Positions 1 through 11,050 of a DNA stretch of 64,000 nucleotides are shown piece after piece; position 1 is the stretch's first letter; every line of letters starts with the position of its first letter. A model generated the notes under the pieces. That model was given only the letters and a program-made list of their open reading frames with translations, was not told the DNA's origin and made no database searches. Source of the stretch: Porphyra umbilicalis. Taxonomy: Eukaryota; Rhodophyta; Bangiophyceae; Bangiales; Bangiaceae. The stretch is taken from contig KV918943.1 in NCBI GenBank assembly GCA_002049455.2, forward strand, positions 62,001 to 126,000, in the 5' to 3' direction. The translations under genes and the position numbers were made by a program.

Positions 1-281
1 CACCATTGTATCTGAAAGTTGCGCAGAAAATATAACCGTTTCCTTACTTTCAGGTGGAAGACTCAGCGCAATTTATTTTTCGAAACGTCGGCGGCTCAAT
101 CTGTTCCCGCATTGTGATCCCACTTGGCCAGGCTTGGCCGCGAAAGACGCGGCCGCCGGCTTGGCCTCGGCGGAACCGCGGCCTGCCTTCTTCCCCAGCA
201 CCGTACCTGTCACAAGCCGCTAGGCCTCAGCCAGTGACCGTTTCTGCTGACCTCCCCCCCGCCCTTCCCCCCCACGTCACT
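1..281 (+). promoter_or_regulatory. 5' leader of GMP synthase with a 3' splice acceptor
   Basis: A pyrimidine-rich run ending in CAG at 53 looks like a 3' splice site. The frame of the GMP synthase stays open from 54 to the ATG at 282 with no other ATG. The region is therefore either a spliced 5' UTR or the end of a leader exon that starts outside the window. The leader translation is Pro/Arg/Ala-rich and not conserved-looking, so 282 is preferred as the start. Confidence 0.4.
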
Positions 282-1868
282 ATGGCGTCACTGGCGTCGG
301 AGCTGGAGCGCCACCACGAGCTGGTCGTCATCCTCGACTTTGGCTCCCAGTACACCCACCTCATTGCGCGGCGGCTGCGGGAGGTCAATGTCTACTGTGA
401 GCTCCTGGCGTACGACACCCCCGCGGCGACAATCAAGTCGCTGGCGCCCAAGGGCATTGTTCTGTCGGGTGGTCCGTCGTCCGTGTACACGGCCGACGCG
501 CCGCACCTGGACGTGGGCATCCTCGACCTCGGCATCCCCATCCTCGGCATCTGCTACGGCCTACAAGAGCTGGCGCACCACTTGCCGGGCGGCTCGGTGG
601 TGGCCGGAGAGAAGAAGGAGTTTGGGCACGCGGCGGCGACGCTGGTGCCCCCTGGGTCCACGTCCGCCCCCCCGTCGGCGCTCTTTGAGGGCTTCCCGTC
701 GACCTTCACGGCGTGGATGAGCCACGGGGACAAGCTCGCCTCCCTCCCAGACGGTTTTGAGGTGCTTGCGTCGACGGCCAACACGGAACACGCGGCGGTC
801 GGCGACGCCGCCCGGCGCTTCTACGGCCTCCAATTCCACCCCGAGGTCACCCACAGCGACCACGGCACGGCGCTGCTGCGCAACTGGACGCGCAACGTGT
901 GCGGGTGCGCGGGGGATTGGACAATGGCGGACTTTGTGGAGGAGGCGGTGGCCCATATCCGCGCACGCGTCGGCGATGGCATTGTGATTGGCGCCGTGTC
1001 GGGCGGCGTCGACTCGACGGTCGCCGCGGTACTCTTGCAAAAAGCCATTGGCACCCAATTCCGCGCCTTCCTCGTTGACAATGGCCTCCTTCGCAAGAAC
1101 GAGGTGTCTGAGGTCGTTGCCCGCCTCCACGACAAGTGTGGGGTGGCGCTGACGACCATTGAGGGCGCCGACACCTTCCTGGCCCGCCTGGACGGGGTCG
1201 TGGAGCCCGAGAAGAAGCGCAAGATTATCGGCAACACCTTCATCGACCTGTTTGACGCGGAGGCCTCCAAAGTCGACGCCGCCTTCCTCCTGCAGGGCAC
1301 CCTCTACCCCGATGTCATTGAGTCCGTCTCCCACAAGGGGCCGTCGGCGACGATCAAGACGCACCACAACGTTGGGGGGCTCCCTGCGCACATGAAGCTG
1401 CAGCTCATCGAGCCGCTGCGCTTCCTCTTTAAGGACGAGGTGCGGGCGCTCGGGCTCGTCCTCGGCGTGGAGAAGGCGTCGGTCGGGCGGCACCCATTTC
1501 CCGGCCCGGGGCTGGCCATCCGCATCCTCGGAGCCGTCACCCCGCAGCGGCTGTCGGTCCTCCGCGACGCCGACGCCATCTACATTGAGGAGCTCCGCGC
1601 CGCGGGCCTCTACGACGCCATCGGCCAAGCGTTTGCGGTGCTCCTGCCGGTCAAGGCGGTCGGCGTCATGGGCGACTGCCGCACGTACGAGGAGGTGATT
1701 GCGCTGCGGGCGGTCGAGACGTCGGACTTTATGACTGCCAACTGGTTTGACCTGCCAACGCCGCTGCTGCGGCGGGTGTCGACGCGGATTGTCAACGAGG
1801 TGCGGGGCATCAACCGCGTCACGTACGATATTACGAGCAAGCCACCGGGCACGATTGAGTGGCTCTAG
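282..1868 (+). CDS. GMPS: GMP synthase (glutamine-hydrolysing)
   Basis: Converts XMP to GMP with ATP and glutamine, the last step of guanine nucleotide synthesis, usually cytosolic. The 528-residue product is the usual length for the single-chain enzyme (about 525 in bacteria). The class I glutamine amidotransferase domain comes first: LDFGSQYTHLIARR near residue 18, catalytic Cys91 in GICYGLQ, and His186/Glu188 in FHPEV. The ATP pyrophosphatase domain follows with the P-loop SGGVDST at 240-246. The dimerisation domain ends in YDITSKPPGTIEWL, the family's hallmark C-terminus. It is one uninterrupted exon. The ATG at 282 is chosen because the conserved amidotransferase strand begins about 15 residues later; the upstream in-frame extension has no ATG. 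It converges tail to tail on the CWC15 gene about 200 bp away. Confidence 0.97.
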   Translation: MASLASELERHHELVVILDFGSQYTHLIARRLREVNVYCELLAYDTPAATIKSLAPKGIVLSGGPSSVYTADAPHLDVGILDLGIPILGICYGLQELAHHLPGGSVVAGEKKEFGHAAATLVPPGSTSAPPSALFEGFPSTFTAWMSHGDKLASLPDGFEVLASTANTEHAAVGDAARRFYGLQFHPEVTHSDHGTALLRNWTRNVCGCAGDWTMADFVEEAVAHIRARVGDGIVIGAVSGGVDSTVAAVLLQKAIGTQFRAFLVDNGLLRKNEVSEVVARLHDKCGVALTTIEGADTFLARLDGVVEPEKKRKIIGNTFIDLFDAEASKVDAAFLLQGTLYPDVIESVSHKGPSATIKTHHNVGGLPAHMKLQLIEPLRFLFKDEVRALGLVLGVEKASVGRHPFPGPGLAIRILGAVTPQRLSVLRDADAIYIEELRAAGLYDAIGQAFAVLLPVKAVGVMGDCRTYEEVIALRAVETSDFMTANWFDLPTPLLRRVSTRIVNEVRGINRVTYDITSKPPGTIEWL

Positions 1869-2074
1869 GAGAAGCAACGTGCTCGCTGTACCCCCACCTT
1901 CACCCCAACGGTGCCGGCAAACGGTCTGCCACGGCTCTGGATGTCAGACCCCCGACAGAAAAAAGTCTTTGAACAGTGCTTCCCCTGTACAATATAACGC
2001 ACAACGCAGCCACGGACGAAGCAAACTAGAAGACTGAATGACGCGTAGGACCCCCACCCACAGGAGCACGCGCC

Positions 2075-2946
2075 TCACCGGATGTACTTGTCCAGGAACC
2101 GCCGGTGAAAATCGTTGCGCACCGTATCGTTGATGAAGCGCTTGGCCGGCACGACCTGCCCGCGGGTCTGGTGCCGAAACACCACGTCATCGTCCCACCG
2201 GCGGCGGACTTGAAAGGCGCCGCCGCCGGCGGTGCCCACCTCCGACGGCGCGCCGGTCGTGCTGTCCGCGAGCAGCGGGTTGTCGCCGAGGAGCCCCCCG
2301 CCACCACCGTCGGCACCACCGTCACCGTCATCGGCAGCGTCGGCTTCGGCGCGCGCCCGCTCCGCCGCGCGCTCGGCCTTGATGAGCTCCAGCTCCCGCA
2401 GCAGCTCCGCGTCATCATCGTCTTCATCGTCTTCCTCATCGCCGTCAGAGCCGTCGTCGTCCTCCTCTGTGTCTGCAACGCCGCCCGCGTCCGCCCCGTC
2501 CTCCGCGCCGCCGTCGGCTACCCCGAGGGGGCGCCGCCGCTTCCTCCCCCCCCCCCATCCTCACTGTCCCCGTCGCTACTCAACACCACATCCGCGTCGG
2601 CGTCAGCGTAGCGGGCGGCCGCCGCCGCCACGTCAGCCGCGGGCGTGACGGGCGGCAGGGCCGGCCGCGCGCGCCGTCGCCGCCGCTTGCCGCCCGCACC
2701 CCCGACGCCGACGCCCACGTCGGTGGAAACAATCCCCCCGAGGGCGCCCGTCGACGGGTCCCCCGCGACCGTCTCGTCGTCATCAGAGCCGAGCGACGCG
2801 CCGAGCGGCAACCGCTCCCGCGTCTTGAGGACGGTGTGGTTGACGCCGTCCCGCCCCGAGACGGCGGCGGAGCGGACGATGGAGCGAGCGCCGCCAGAAG
2901 AGGCGCCCCGGGCAGGCTTGTAGGTCGCACGATGGGCCGTCGTCAT
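2075..2946 (-). CDS. CWC15: Pre-mRNA splicing factor CWC15 (Cwf15/Cwc15 family), frame break at a G11 run
   Basis: CWC15 is a small, disordered component of the Prp19/NTC-associated spliceosome. The start at 2946 gives MTTAHRATYKPARG, the diagnostic family N-terminus (MTTAxRPTxxPARGG). The C-terminus at 2075-2180 reads RRRWDDDVVFRHQTRG and then FINDTVRNDFHRRFLDKYIR, the second hallmark block. Between them are an acidic run (DEEDDEDDDD), a coiled segment ELLRELELIKAERAAERA and the conserved NPLL. The two halves are in different frames. They meet at a run of 11 G on the coding strand (2546-2556); 12 or 9 would keep frame, so a homopolymer miscount is likely. The middle is longer and more Gly/Asp-rich than in animals. 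The family assignment is secure; whether the break is biological is not. Confidence 0.9.
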
Positions 2947-4485
2947 GGTGAGGTGGGTACGTGACGCGTACGGTGGTGGGTAGTGAGAGAAAGGAAGCAG
3001 TTGCTGGGGCAGAGGAGGGCACGTTGGTGGTGCGTCGAGGGGACGCGCTGGCCGAACAGAAGGTTGCGCGGCCGGACGACCACGTGGCTCGCAGTCTGAG
3101 GTCAAGGTCAAGTTCGACTGAAATTTGCCTCATTCAATTGACGCCTGCAGGTCATGGTCCGCTCGCAGCACTCGTCAGCTTTTTCGCTTCCGCTGGTTTC
3201 GCCTCGGTCGCATCGGCCACCGGCTCGTCGAGCATCCGTCATCCCCTCTCGTCGCGTCGAGGTGTTCGTGAACAGCCGTGGCCGCCCGTGTGGCTCAAGT
3301 GTTTTGACGCCCGTGTCGCATTGCTGCTGCGTCTCTTCCGCTTGCGGATGGCGTACGGGTGGGGGGGCTGACGACAGCGGGTGGCAGCCGTCACGGTCGG
3401 TCGTGTGTCGCCTCCGACGATGCGCGTGCCGGCTCGTGGGCGTTCTCCTGTGGCTTTGACAGTGGCTATGGGTTTGTCTGCAGCTGGAGCTGCGGACGGG
3501 GCCTGTCGTCATAGTCTGGGTGGTGAATTAACCGCCCTTTGTGACTCGCGATACATGTGCATGCGTCGTCTCCATGGGCTCTGTGGCTGAGCGGGAGCGG
3601 GGGAACACCGCCGTGGGAGTGGCGGTATGGAAATGCTGGTGAGGAATTTTATGTTTTCTTGCTCCGATGGTGCTTGCCAGTGCCTTGGTCTAGCTCCACG
3701 GGGTCGGTGCCAGCTCTGGGCCTGGCGTGTCGAGGCCGGCGTTGTCCGCACGACGACGAGGCCAGCGCTGGTGACTTGCAGACCTTTTGACGCTAGTGGG
3801 CCTCGCGAGTGCTAGAGTCGTAGCGTGGCCTTTAGCTTTTCGCACGGCGTACTGGACGCCTCGTCGGGAGCGGCACCTGCGCACAGGTCAAGTCCGTCCT
3901 CCTTGCTGTTGAAGAATATGTATCATTTTTCCAGGTCTTCTTCCTCTTCGGCGACCGCGCCGTGAGTTGTTGGGGCTCTACCTGCACGCTCGGGCTCTTC
4001 ACGTCTACTTGTTGGCGGTCCGCTATTGGCGCGAAGCACCCTTCTCATTGGAACTATTCACCTGCGGCAGTGGCGTCCATGCACTGCCTGCCGACCGCCA
4101 CCACCGACCGTCGGCGACCTTCTTAACCGTCCGGTCGGCGGCACGAACTTTGTGCCGTCCTCCCTCAGCGTCTTGTGCGCCACCCGCTTGTCTCCTTGCA
4201 AATCGGGCCTCGCCACCAGCGCCACCGGCGGCGCCGTCGCCGCCCCCGCCGCCGCCGCCGCTGCCACTACCGCCACAGTCGTCGCCGCAGCCGCCGCCGC
4301 CGCCAGCATGGCTCCACCGGGCGCCCGGCGGTGTGAGTGGCCGCGGCCGTCACCTCTCGTGTGGATGCCGCCCTGCCCGCCGCTCGGTGGGGCGTTTGAC
4401 CCGCGCTGTCCGCCGGCACGACTCGGGTGGGTGTCCGGAGGGGGGGATTGGCTCGGGCTGTGCATCGAAAGTGACGCTGTCTTAC
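2947..4485. other. Region without a firmly supported gene
   Basis: It lies upstream of CWC15 and downstream of the long minus-strand exon at 4486-6713. It could hold the CWC15 promoter (2947-3200) and the 3' exons of that minus-strand gene, because the exon ends in a good donor (GAGCG/GTAAGA at 4486/4485). A GCC-repeat stretch at 4230-4315 encodes poly-Ala or poly-Pro in every frame. The open frames here (such as 3967-4863 on the plus strand) are compositional. Confidence 0.4.
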
Positions 4486-6713
4486 CGCTCCCTGCGGTGT
4501 AGCGGCGATGGCGGTGTCCACCACTTGGCGGCGCTACCGCCCGACCGCGTGACGGTGGAGGTGGGCGTCGCCTCGGCCTCGGAGAGGCGCTCCCAATCCG
4601 CCATCCGGTGGGAGTGGGCGTCGGTGGCTGCGGCGGCGGTGGTGGTGGGCATCCCGCCGTGGCCAGCCGCGCGGCCCGCGATGGTCGACGGTAGCGTCTC
4701 GCTGAGTGACAACCGGTCGAGCAGGTGCAGCGCTGCGGCTGCTCGGGAGCCAAGGAAACGACGCTCGCTGGTGCCGCCAGCGGAGTTTACACCACTGCCA
4801 CTGCCGCCGCCGCTGCCACCGCCGCTGTTGGAGGATCCCCCCGCCCCCCCGGTGCCGCTATAGCTGTTGTGGCGGGCACAGGGCATGGCCGGTACCGACG
4901 CGGGTCCGTCTTGTGCTGGGGTGCTTGTGGAGGAGGCGTTCCACCAGCCGCGCTCGCTGGTAGGCTCGCCGCCCATGCCCCGCCCCGACCGTGAGACCCG
5001 GCGCGGGAAGCGGCTGCCCGACTTTGCCAACCGCAGCGTGCCCGTCCCGGCAGCGGACACAAGCGCTGCCGCGGCGCTGGCGGCCGCCGCTGCAGCTGCG
5101 CTGGCAGTCTTGCCAGAGCTTCCGCTCGACGCGCGGAAGAAGCGGCGAGGTGACCGCAAGACGCCTTCGTCCATGGCCGTACCGTCGTTGCCATCCCGAC
5201 GTTTGTCGGCGGGCGGACCTGCATGGCGGCCCACGTCATCATCGTCCGTTTTGTCCAGCACCACGTCCCTTGGCCTCATCCGGTCAGCGGCCTCGGTACG
5301 GGCGGCATGCATGGCCGCTGCCGCTGCCCGTCGCCGGCTCGCCGTGGCCCGTCGGTTGGCTTGGAGCAGGTGCGTGAGGTCGCTGGTGGCGTAAGACGGG
5401 TCGTCGTCCACGCAGCAGTCGGTGACGTGGATGAGGCTTTGGGAGTTGCCACTCGGCGTGGGCCAACCAGTCGACGGAGCGGTGTCGACGCGTACTTCTG
5501 CCGCCGCGCTAATGGAGGTGTCGGCCGCCCCACAAGCGCCGATGGTGGGTAGCGTAGGCCTTGCGGCGCCGCCGAGCAAGTCATTGCTGCGGCCAGTGCC
5601 GATGCGCGCGTCGTCGTGCGGCCTGGCGTCGGCCGGCCATCCGTCCAAGCCAAGCGGCATAGGTAGGGTGGGCATCATGCTCGCCCTGAGGTTGCTCCAC
5701 CCGTCACTCGCTGCTAGCTCCCATGGGGCCCCGGTCGTCGCGTGACCGTCAATCAGCTGCCCCTGGTTGCTGCTCTCGATGCTATCGCTGCTCACGCTGC
5801 TGGCAATGCTGTTGGCGTCGCTGTTTGTGGTCCATCCGCTGATCGAACTCGACGACTCCCCCGGCGTCCAGAGCCCGTCAGTGCTGGCGCTGTCGCCCGA
5901 GTCACTATGAATGCCGCCTCGCTGCTGGCGCGGCTCCCGGAACAGCTGCTGGGACGACGTGCGGGGGGTAATGGTACCGTCCACCCAGAAGCCGAGGTTC
6001 GCACTGCTGCCGCCCGTGTCGGACGACTCATACGCGCGCGCCATCTCCTGCCGCCGCACCGCCGTGTTGTCGTGAGCGTACACTGACGCGTGGCCATTGC
6101 TGGCCGCTGCGGCGGCGCCCGCCTCGCTGCCCCGTCGCCGGAGCCGCCGCCGCCGCCACCCGGTGCGGCCTGCCGGTGTGATTGCCGCCGTCGTCGGTGT
6201 CACGTCCAGCGGGTGCTGCGTGACGGTCGGGTAGCTGCTCGTGTTGGCCGTGGCCTGACGGGCGAGAGCACCGGCTAGCGCGGGGTGGCGGCTGTTGACG
6301 AAAAGCGCACCGCAGCTGCTGCTGGCGTCGCTGTTGGCGCCGAGGAGGCCTTCACAGCTTTCGCCGTCGATGGTACCGCTGCTGCTGCTGTCGTCGATAT
6401 CGCTGCTTGCCCCCGTACCACACAGTGACTGCTGCGGCTGTTGCTGTAGTAGTTCCAGTTGCTGCTGCAGCTGCCGCCGCTGCTGTTGTCGTGTTCCGCC
6501 CCGCATGCTGTCGTACAGGCTCAGCGCCGGCGGCGTGCGAAGAATGCGAGCGCCATTTTTCCGGTACTCGTCGCCGGGCCCGCCGTCGGGGCTGCCGCTC
6601 CTGTCGCTCTCACCGGTGCTCCGTCGACGGGGTCCGCCGTCGGGGCGAGCGGCTGGACCTTGATATGCCTCGGACCCAGAGCCGCTGCAGGTAGTTGCGA
6701 GTCCCGCGGCCAC
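4486..6713 (-). CDS. Hypothetical low-complexity protein, large internal exon
   Basis: I do not recognise this protein. The open frame runs about 743 codons without an ATG near its start. An acceptor-like CTACCTGCAG sits near 6683-6692, and the apparent stop lies inside a good donor (GTAAGA from 4485). I therefore read it as an internal exon of a spliced gene, with the first exon upstream of 6690 and the last below 4486. The product is disordered: a poly-Gln/Arg block (RQQQRRQLQQQLELLQQQ), many Ser/Thr/Asp/Gly tracts, poly-Ala runs and a Gly/Ser linker. Its mixed S, T, D, N, W and Y content argues for real coding over a GC artefact. No catalytic motif, signal peptide or membrane segment is visible. 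Confidence 0.5.
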
Positions 6714-7648
6714 CGCCGTCGCCGCCGACGCAGCTGTCTGCGTGACACGCCCGCTCTAGGTTGGGCGTGAAGTCAGCGTCGGCTCGCCGTGTGCCGACGG
6801 CCAGCATGCGCTGGCGGTGGTCGAGGCGAGGACCCGGCACTCCTGGCCCGCCGCGGCACTGGTCGCCGCACCGCTGGTGTGGGCTCCTTCCTGTGCGATC
6901 CGAATGTCCTGTCTGTGCGTGCTTCCGCAGTCGTTGCATGTCGCGTCATCCCTCTCTGAGACGCCGAGTGAAAGGCTTGTGCGCAGCCTCTTCTTCTCTC
7001 TCCTCCCCCCTCCTGACTTGGTGTGCCGACACAGTGTCAGCCGGGTGCCGTTGCTGCGTGGTGGCGTGGTTTGGCTGCCCCCCCTTTCACGACTGCGCCA
7101 CCTCGTCCCACAGGCCTGAGGCTGTTTATTTTTCTCGGGGGAGAGTACCTGCCACTGTCGCGGTCACGTGTGGCGACGCAGAGATCATCGGGCGCCTCTG
7201 CTCCCCGTCTCTCGCGTGCGCAGGCGAAGCGATAGGATAAAGACGTGGCACGCTGGGTACGGAGGTACGGCCGCGACCTGGACTGTTGGTACCCAGCCCA
7301 AAACCACCCCATGCTGGCTTCTCACTCGCCAGTGACCCCCGCAATCGCGAGCGTGTCTGGTGCTTGCGTGGCTGGGTGGCCTTTCCTCCTTACCCAGAGA
7401 GTCGTTGGAGAGTCGTTGGAGCGTCGTTGGAGAGTCGTGTGTGACGGGGTCGGCGCAGGCGCTGGCGCACGCCAAGAAAGATTGCAGAGGATTCTCATGC
7501 CGCTCGACACGCGCGCTCAGGTGCGTCGCTTACGGTCAGCGGGCGCTAGCCAGTGCTCATCAAGGCGGCGACAAGGAGGTGGTGCGTGGCGCTTCACGTG
7601 CGTGGTCACGTGGAAGCGCGTAGTGCCCGCGGTGTAACCTGTTCCTCC
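6714..7648. other. Region without a supported gene
   Basis: Possible first exon of the minus-strand gene near 6700-6939 (ATG at 6939 on the minus strand, joining frame unknown). The rest has short, unconserved frames. A small tandem of GTCGTTGGAGAGTC-like units lies at 7400-7440. The end of this stretch is the CTCATGAG flank of the large element that follows. Confidence 0.4.
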
Positions 7649-7665
7649 CTCATGAGTAGGGTTGC
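7649..7665 (+). repeat. Left flank duplication and terminal inverted repeat
   Basis: CTCATGAG (7649-7656) is followed by TAGGGTTGC. It is a perfect 17-base inverted match to 24073-24089. Confidence 0.75.
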
Positions 7666-7770
7666 ACACGACGCCCCTATTTCGGGGGCGTCAGGGGCGC
7701 GCGACGCATAAGACGCCTTACTGACGCCCCATTAGGCAGCCAAAACGCCCTCACGACGCCCCAAGTAGCG
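7666..7770. repeat. Left subterminal GACGCC repeat cluster
   Basis: At least five GACGCC or ACGCCC motifs and one inverted GGGGGCGTC occur within about 100 bp. The same motif recurs four times next to the right terminus (22875-22914 and 24040-24065). That pairing supports the two termini belonging to one element. Confidence 0.6.
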
Positions 7771-7888
7771 CCCTCAATACTCGCAATATAAGTCAAGTGG
7801 CACCCGTACTATAGTCTCATATGTCATGTTTGCATCAAGACTGGGTGCCTGCCGAACCCTGGTAATCGTGGGGTTGGTGTAAGAAGGA

Positions 7889-7965
7889 GGCTACTGTGGG
7901 CAACCGGGGCTACTGTGGGCAACCGGGGCTACAATGTGGGCAACCGGGGCTACTGCATGGGCAAT
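7889..7965 (+). repeat. 19-bp tandem repeat, about four units
   Basis: The unit is GGCTACTGTGGGCAACCGG, with the third unit two bases longer and the last incomplete. It shares the GGGCAACC core with the palindrome near 11 kb. Confidence 0.85.
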
Positions 7966-8095
7966 AAATTTCACATGGTCGCCTCGCTTGCATCGATCGA
8001 TTGGGGTGCGTATTTAGTAAATATCTCGAAAGAAACGACCCACAACGATCAGTGGGCTACGTACAAGAGACCGTGTGTGGGGCTACAAGAGATCG

Positions 8096-8240
8096 TGGGG
8101 GGGGTGGGGGGGGGTTTGGGGGATTGGGGGAATGCTGGGAAGGGGTGCTGGGGGAGGTGCTGGGGGGGGTGCTTGGGGGGGGGTTCGGGGGGGATTGGGG
8201 GGAGCTGAGCGGCTTGCTGAATGGGGGCGCTGGGGGGGGT
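8096..8240 (+). repeat. G-rich low-complexity tract
   Basis: More than ten runs of four or more G are separated by short loops on the plus strand. It is a strong G-quadruplex candidate. Open frames across it are Gly/Trp-rich artefacts. Confidence 0.8.
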
Positions 8241-8578
8241 CGAGGCTGCAACTGGGGCTCAGCGGGCGAAAATTGGCTCACACATGTACCTCACCCAGCC
8301 CCTTCCCCCATAGTGCCAACGCATGAGCTCTCACTTGCTCGCATACTGGGTCGGGAGGGGGGGGCTCTGAGGCTATGGCGGCGTGCGGGCAGTGACCGTC
8401 GTCTCAGATAGACGGGGCTCATGGAAGAGACCTTGCGCCAGAGGTTGTGGCTAACCCACCGAAAAGCGGCCATCAACAGACAATCAGACACTGCTCAGAT
8501 GACAGCTTTCACTCGACACAATTTATTGGAATCTCGTGGCATGGTCGCTTACTGGTGAGCCGTGTCGGTCAGACGTCA

Positions 8579-9130
8579 GAGCATCTCCACCAATGGAGCC
8601 AACCGTCCAACCCAACGGCCACGTGTGCACAACGTGTGGTGCTGTCACTGGCTCTCCAAACGCAGAGCTAAAACTACGCAGATCACGTCTCAAGCTTGGG
8701 CTCGTCTCGACGTCTCTGGCGGTGGGCCTCTTTTGTGGCACGCCAGTATTCCCACAGATGCACTACAGAGAATCTCCATGACTGCCAGATCGTCTCGCAA
8801 CTGTCTGCAAGCCACGGGTCACGCTTTCCATTGGCTTTCGTGGTTCGAACAGGGAACCAGGGGTTGGCCAAACGACTCGGGGCGTCTCCAAACAGGCCTG
8901 TTTGGAGTGGCGCTGCCGTTCAAGCTCCAAAAGAAGGGCGATCCCGCGAGGCCACCACGAGATGCATTAACGGATTAGAAAATGTGAACCGGTCTATTTA
9001 TGGGCCGTCACAGCCCCGTCACACCCTAGTTTTGGAGCGGATCCCAGCCACCAGTGCTCCAACCGTCCAAACGGCCAAACGGTGCCACGTTTGGCTGTTT
9101 GGACGGTTGGAGCCATTGGTGGAGACGCTC
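8579..9130 (+). mobile_element. 552-bp MITE, copy A (Harbinger-type 3-bp duplication)
   Basis: The left end GAGCATCTCCACCAATGG and the right end (reverse complement GAGCGTCTCCACCAATGG) form roughly 30-bp terminal inverted repeats. TCA flanks both sides (8576-8578 and 9131-9133). The length equals copies B and C exactly, and copy C differs at only about eight positions by eye. A 3-bp TNA duplication and GAGCATCTCCA start resemble plant PIF/Harbinger MITEs. The open frames inside (to 184 codons) are repeated with the element and are not genes. Confidence 0.9.
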
Positions 9131-9133
9131 TCA

Positions 9134-9648
9134 AGCGTTCTGAGGCCTCTCAATAGTGGTTTCATGCAAGGAGCTGCGGTTGTGTCGTGCTGTACTCTGG
9201 CTGCACATCGTCTGGTGATTGAACAGAAAACTTTTGACCGCTGGACCTAATCAGATTATTCTACAAGATTCTCTCGGACCAACTTCGTTCTAAGCTCACA
9301 TCGTTCGCGGGGCACGCGTGAAGGGCAGCAGGAAGTGTGTCATATGAGCACGAAGGAGCCCTTGTTGTACAATGCTGAGCACATCGACGTGACCAGGGAC
9401 TGTCCTCTATCCTCCTTGAGCCCCCAACTCGACTGTGACACGGTGCTCCTTTTGGTCGGACCTGATGCTGACGCGCGGAGGATGCCATGGGCATGCTGCG
9501 TGGAGAAGGGCAACCAGTCTTCGGACAGTAGTGTGGCAAAAAAAAAAGTCGTGCGGCGCTTGACTTTATCATTCCTTCTGGGTAAAGTGACGTCCCTGGT
9601 CACGCCTGTGCAGTCAGAATGGGCTGAAACCCATACCATCATGATGTT
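9134..9648. other. Region without a supported gene
   Basis: Moderate-GC sequence between copy A of the MITE and the GC-rich block at 9.65 kb. Only short frames are present. Confidence 0.4.
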
Positions 9649-10793
9649 TTGCACCGATATGTATCCGGCAACAGTGCCTTTCCGAACATGCGAGCATTGA
9701 GTGACAACTGCTGCCGCGGCGTGGCCACGGTGCCCGCTGCGGCTGCCAACACAGCCGCCCGAGCCGAAATCCCTCCGTGTTCGGTGGCGGCGGCTGGCGC
9801 GGCCGCCGTAAGCCTGCTGGTGACTACGGCTGACGGCGGGGCGGCGGCGGCGGCGCGGCAGCCTGTGCCTCTGCAGGCGGCGCCGCTGGCCACGGCGCAA
9901 CGAGCGGCCCCGCATTCGACCGCCACCGCTGCTGATATTTCCACGGCACCGGTGGGGGAGGGTGCGAGGGCGGCGGCAGGGCACGCACGTTTCCCTGTCG
10001 CCCCCTCATCGGCCCCAGTGCAGCGCGGAAGCACGGAACCGCAGCGGCGGTTTTGCGGAGCCGGTAGCGGCGCAGGCAGCGGCGGCGGCCGCACCGCCGC
10101 GCTCGGCCGCCGCCGACGGCGACCGCGTGGCGGCCCTGGTTGGTGGGGGGTGGGCGTGCCGCTGCGTGGCACGCCTTGGCTTCCCTACTCCACTTCGCCA
10201 CCGCGGCGGCGCGCACGACTGGCCGCGACGCCATGGGCCGGTGGCCCTCAGATGCTGGCGGGGCGGGTGCCGATGCTACGTCGCCCCCCCCCCGCCACGA
10301 CCGGCGGAGCGCCCCCCCCGGCGGCGCGCCGCGCGACGCGGCTTGGCAGCACGCGGCAGCGGTGGTGGCGGCGGCGCTCCTCGCCCGCTTGGCTGTCGGA
10401 ACGCCCGCCGACGGCGACTCGTCCGAGTGCCTTTCGGCCGCGGCGCGCACGGCTGCAGCCACCCCGTCGGCCGCCTGGGCCGCCGGTGGGGCGGCGTCGG
10501 TGGCACGGCCGCTCGTGGACACGCCGGCGGCGGCATGCCGGCAGCCGGCACCCAGCATAGGGGCCGCCGCGGGCTCCCCCCCCCCATCCACAGGGCATGA
10601 CTGGCCGTTTCATCGCCTGAATGCGAGATGCTCCCGAGCTATACAATCAATATCCGGTTATATGCGCTCCAGTTATATGACATGTCATATAACTGGGGGA
10701 TTTTCCTGGCCCGAGGGCGCACGAGAACGCAGCATTCGACTGTTTGCAGACGACCAAGTCGCCAGAGGGCATCTCATTGGTCAGATCCTGTAG
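9649..10793 (+). other. Ambiguous GC-rich block, possible degenerate gene
   Basis: Long open frames exist on both strands (9649-10560 and 10140-10793 plus; 9824-10591 minus). All are Ala/Pro/Arg-rich. On the plus strand the most protein-like reading is VAALVGGG at about 10130, then the frame from 10140 with AAAWHALASLLHFATAAA, which would need a shift at a G6 run. No domain is recognised and coding is not established. Confidence 0.2.
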
Positions 10794-11017
10794 ATGTGGC
10801 AGCGCAGTCAGCAACAATCCAGCAACATGGACAGTTGACCAAGTGCGCAAGGGTGTCATATAACCGGGTATTGACTGTATTGATCGGAGCTGACCCCGCC
10901 GAGCTTCCGACCTCTCCTCGATCGGGCCGAGTCTCGAGCATCAGGACCTCCCAAAAAATTGATATATATGATCGCTGTCTAGGGGGTTGCCCAGGGCGTA
11001 TGCTACTTCCACGTTCA
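10794..11017. other. Moderate-GC spacer, nothing recognised
   Basis: Short spacer inside the candidate nested element. It contains ATATAA-like and GATATATATGATC motifs but no gene. Confidence 0.4.
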
Positions 11018-11050
11018 GGGTTGCCCAGAGCAGGCTACTCTGGGCAACCC
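11018..11050. repeat. 13-bp perfect hairpin GGGTTGCCCAGAG
   Basis: Arms at 11018-11030 and 11038-11050 are exact inverted repeats around a 7-base loop. The arm contains the same GGGTTGC core as the terminus of the large element. Confidence 0.85.

Noticed and set aside
561-1877. 438-codon minus-strand frame opposite GMP synthase
   Set aside because: Shadow of a highly conserved plus-strand gene; Arg/His/Val-rich, no motif, arises from GC-rich third positions.
3967-4863. 298-codon plus-strand Pro/Ala-rich frame
   Set aside because: Runs through a GCC repeat and overlaps a better minus-strand exon; composition only.
8840-8880. GGTTCGAACAGGGAACC resembling a tRNA T-arm inside the MITE
   Set aside because: No acceptor stem, D-arm or anticodon arm could be placed around it.
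8536-9250. Open frames to 184 codons in the MITE, repeated at 23-24 kb
   Set aside because: They recur only because the 552-bp element recurs, occur in both orientations and several frames, and have no domain.
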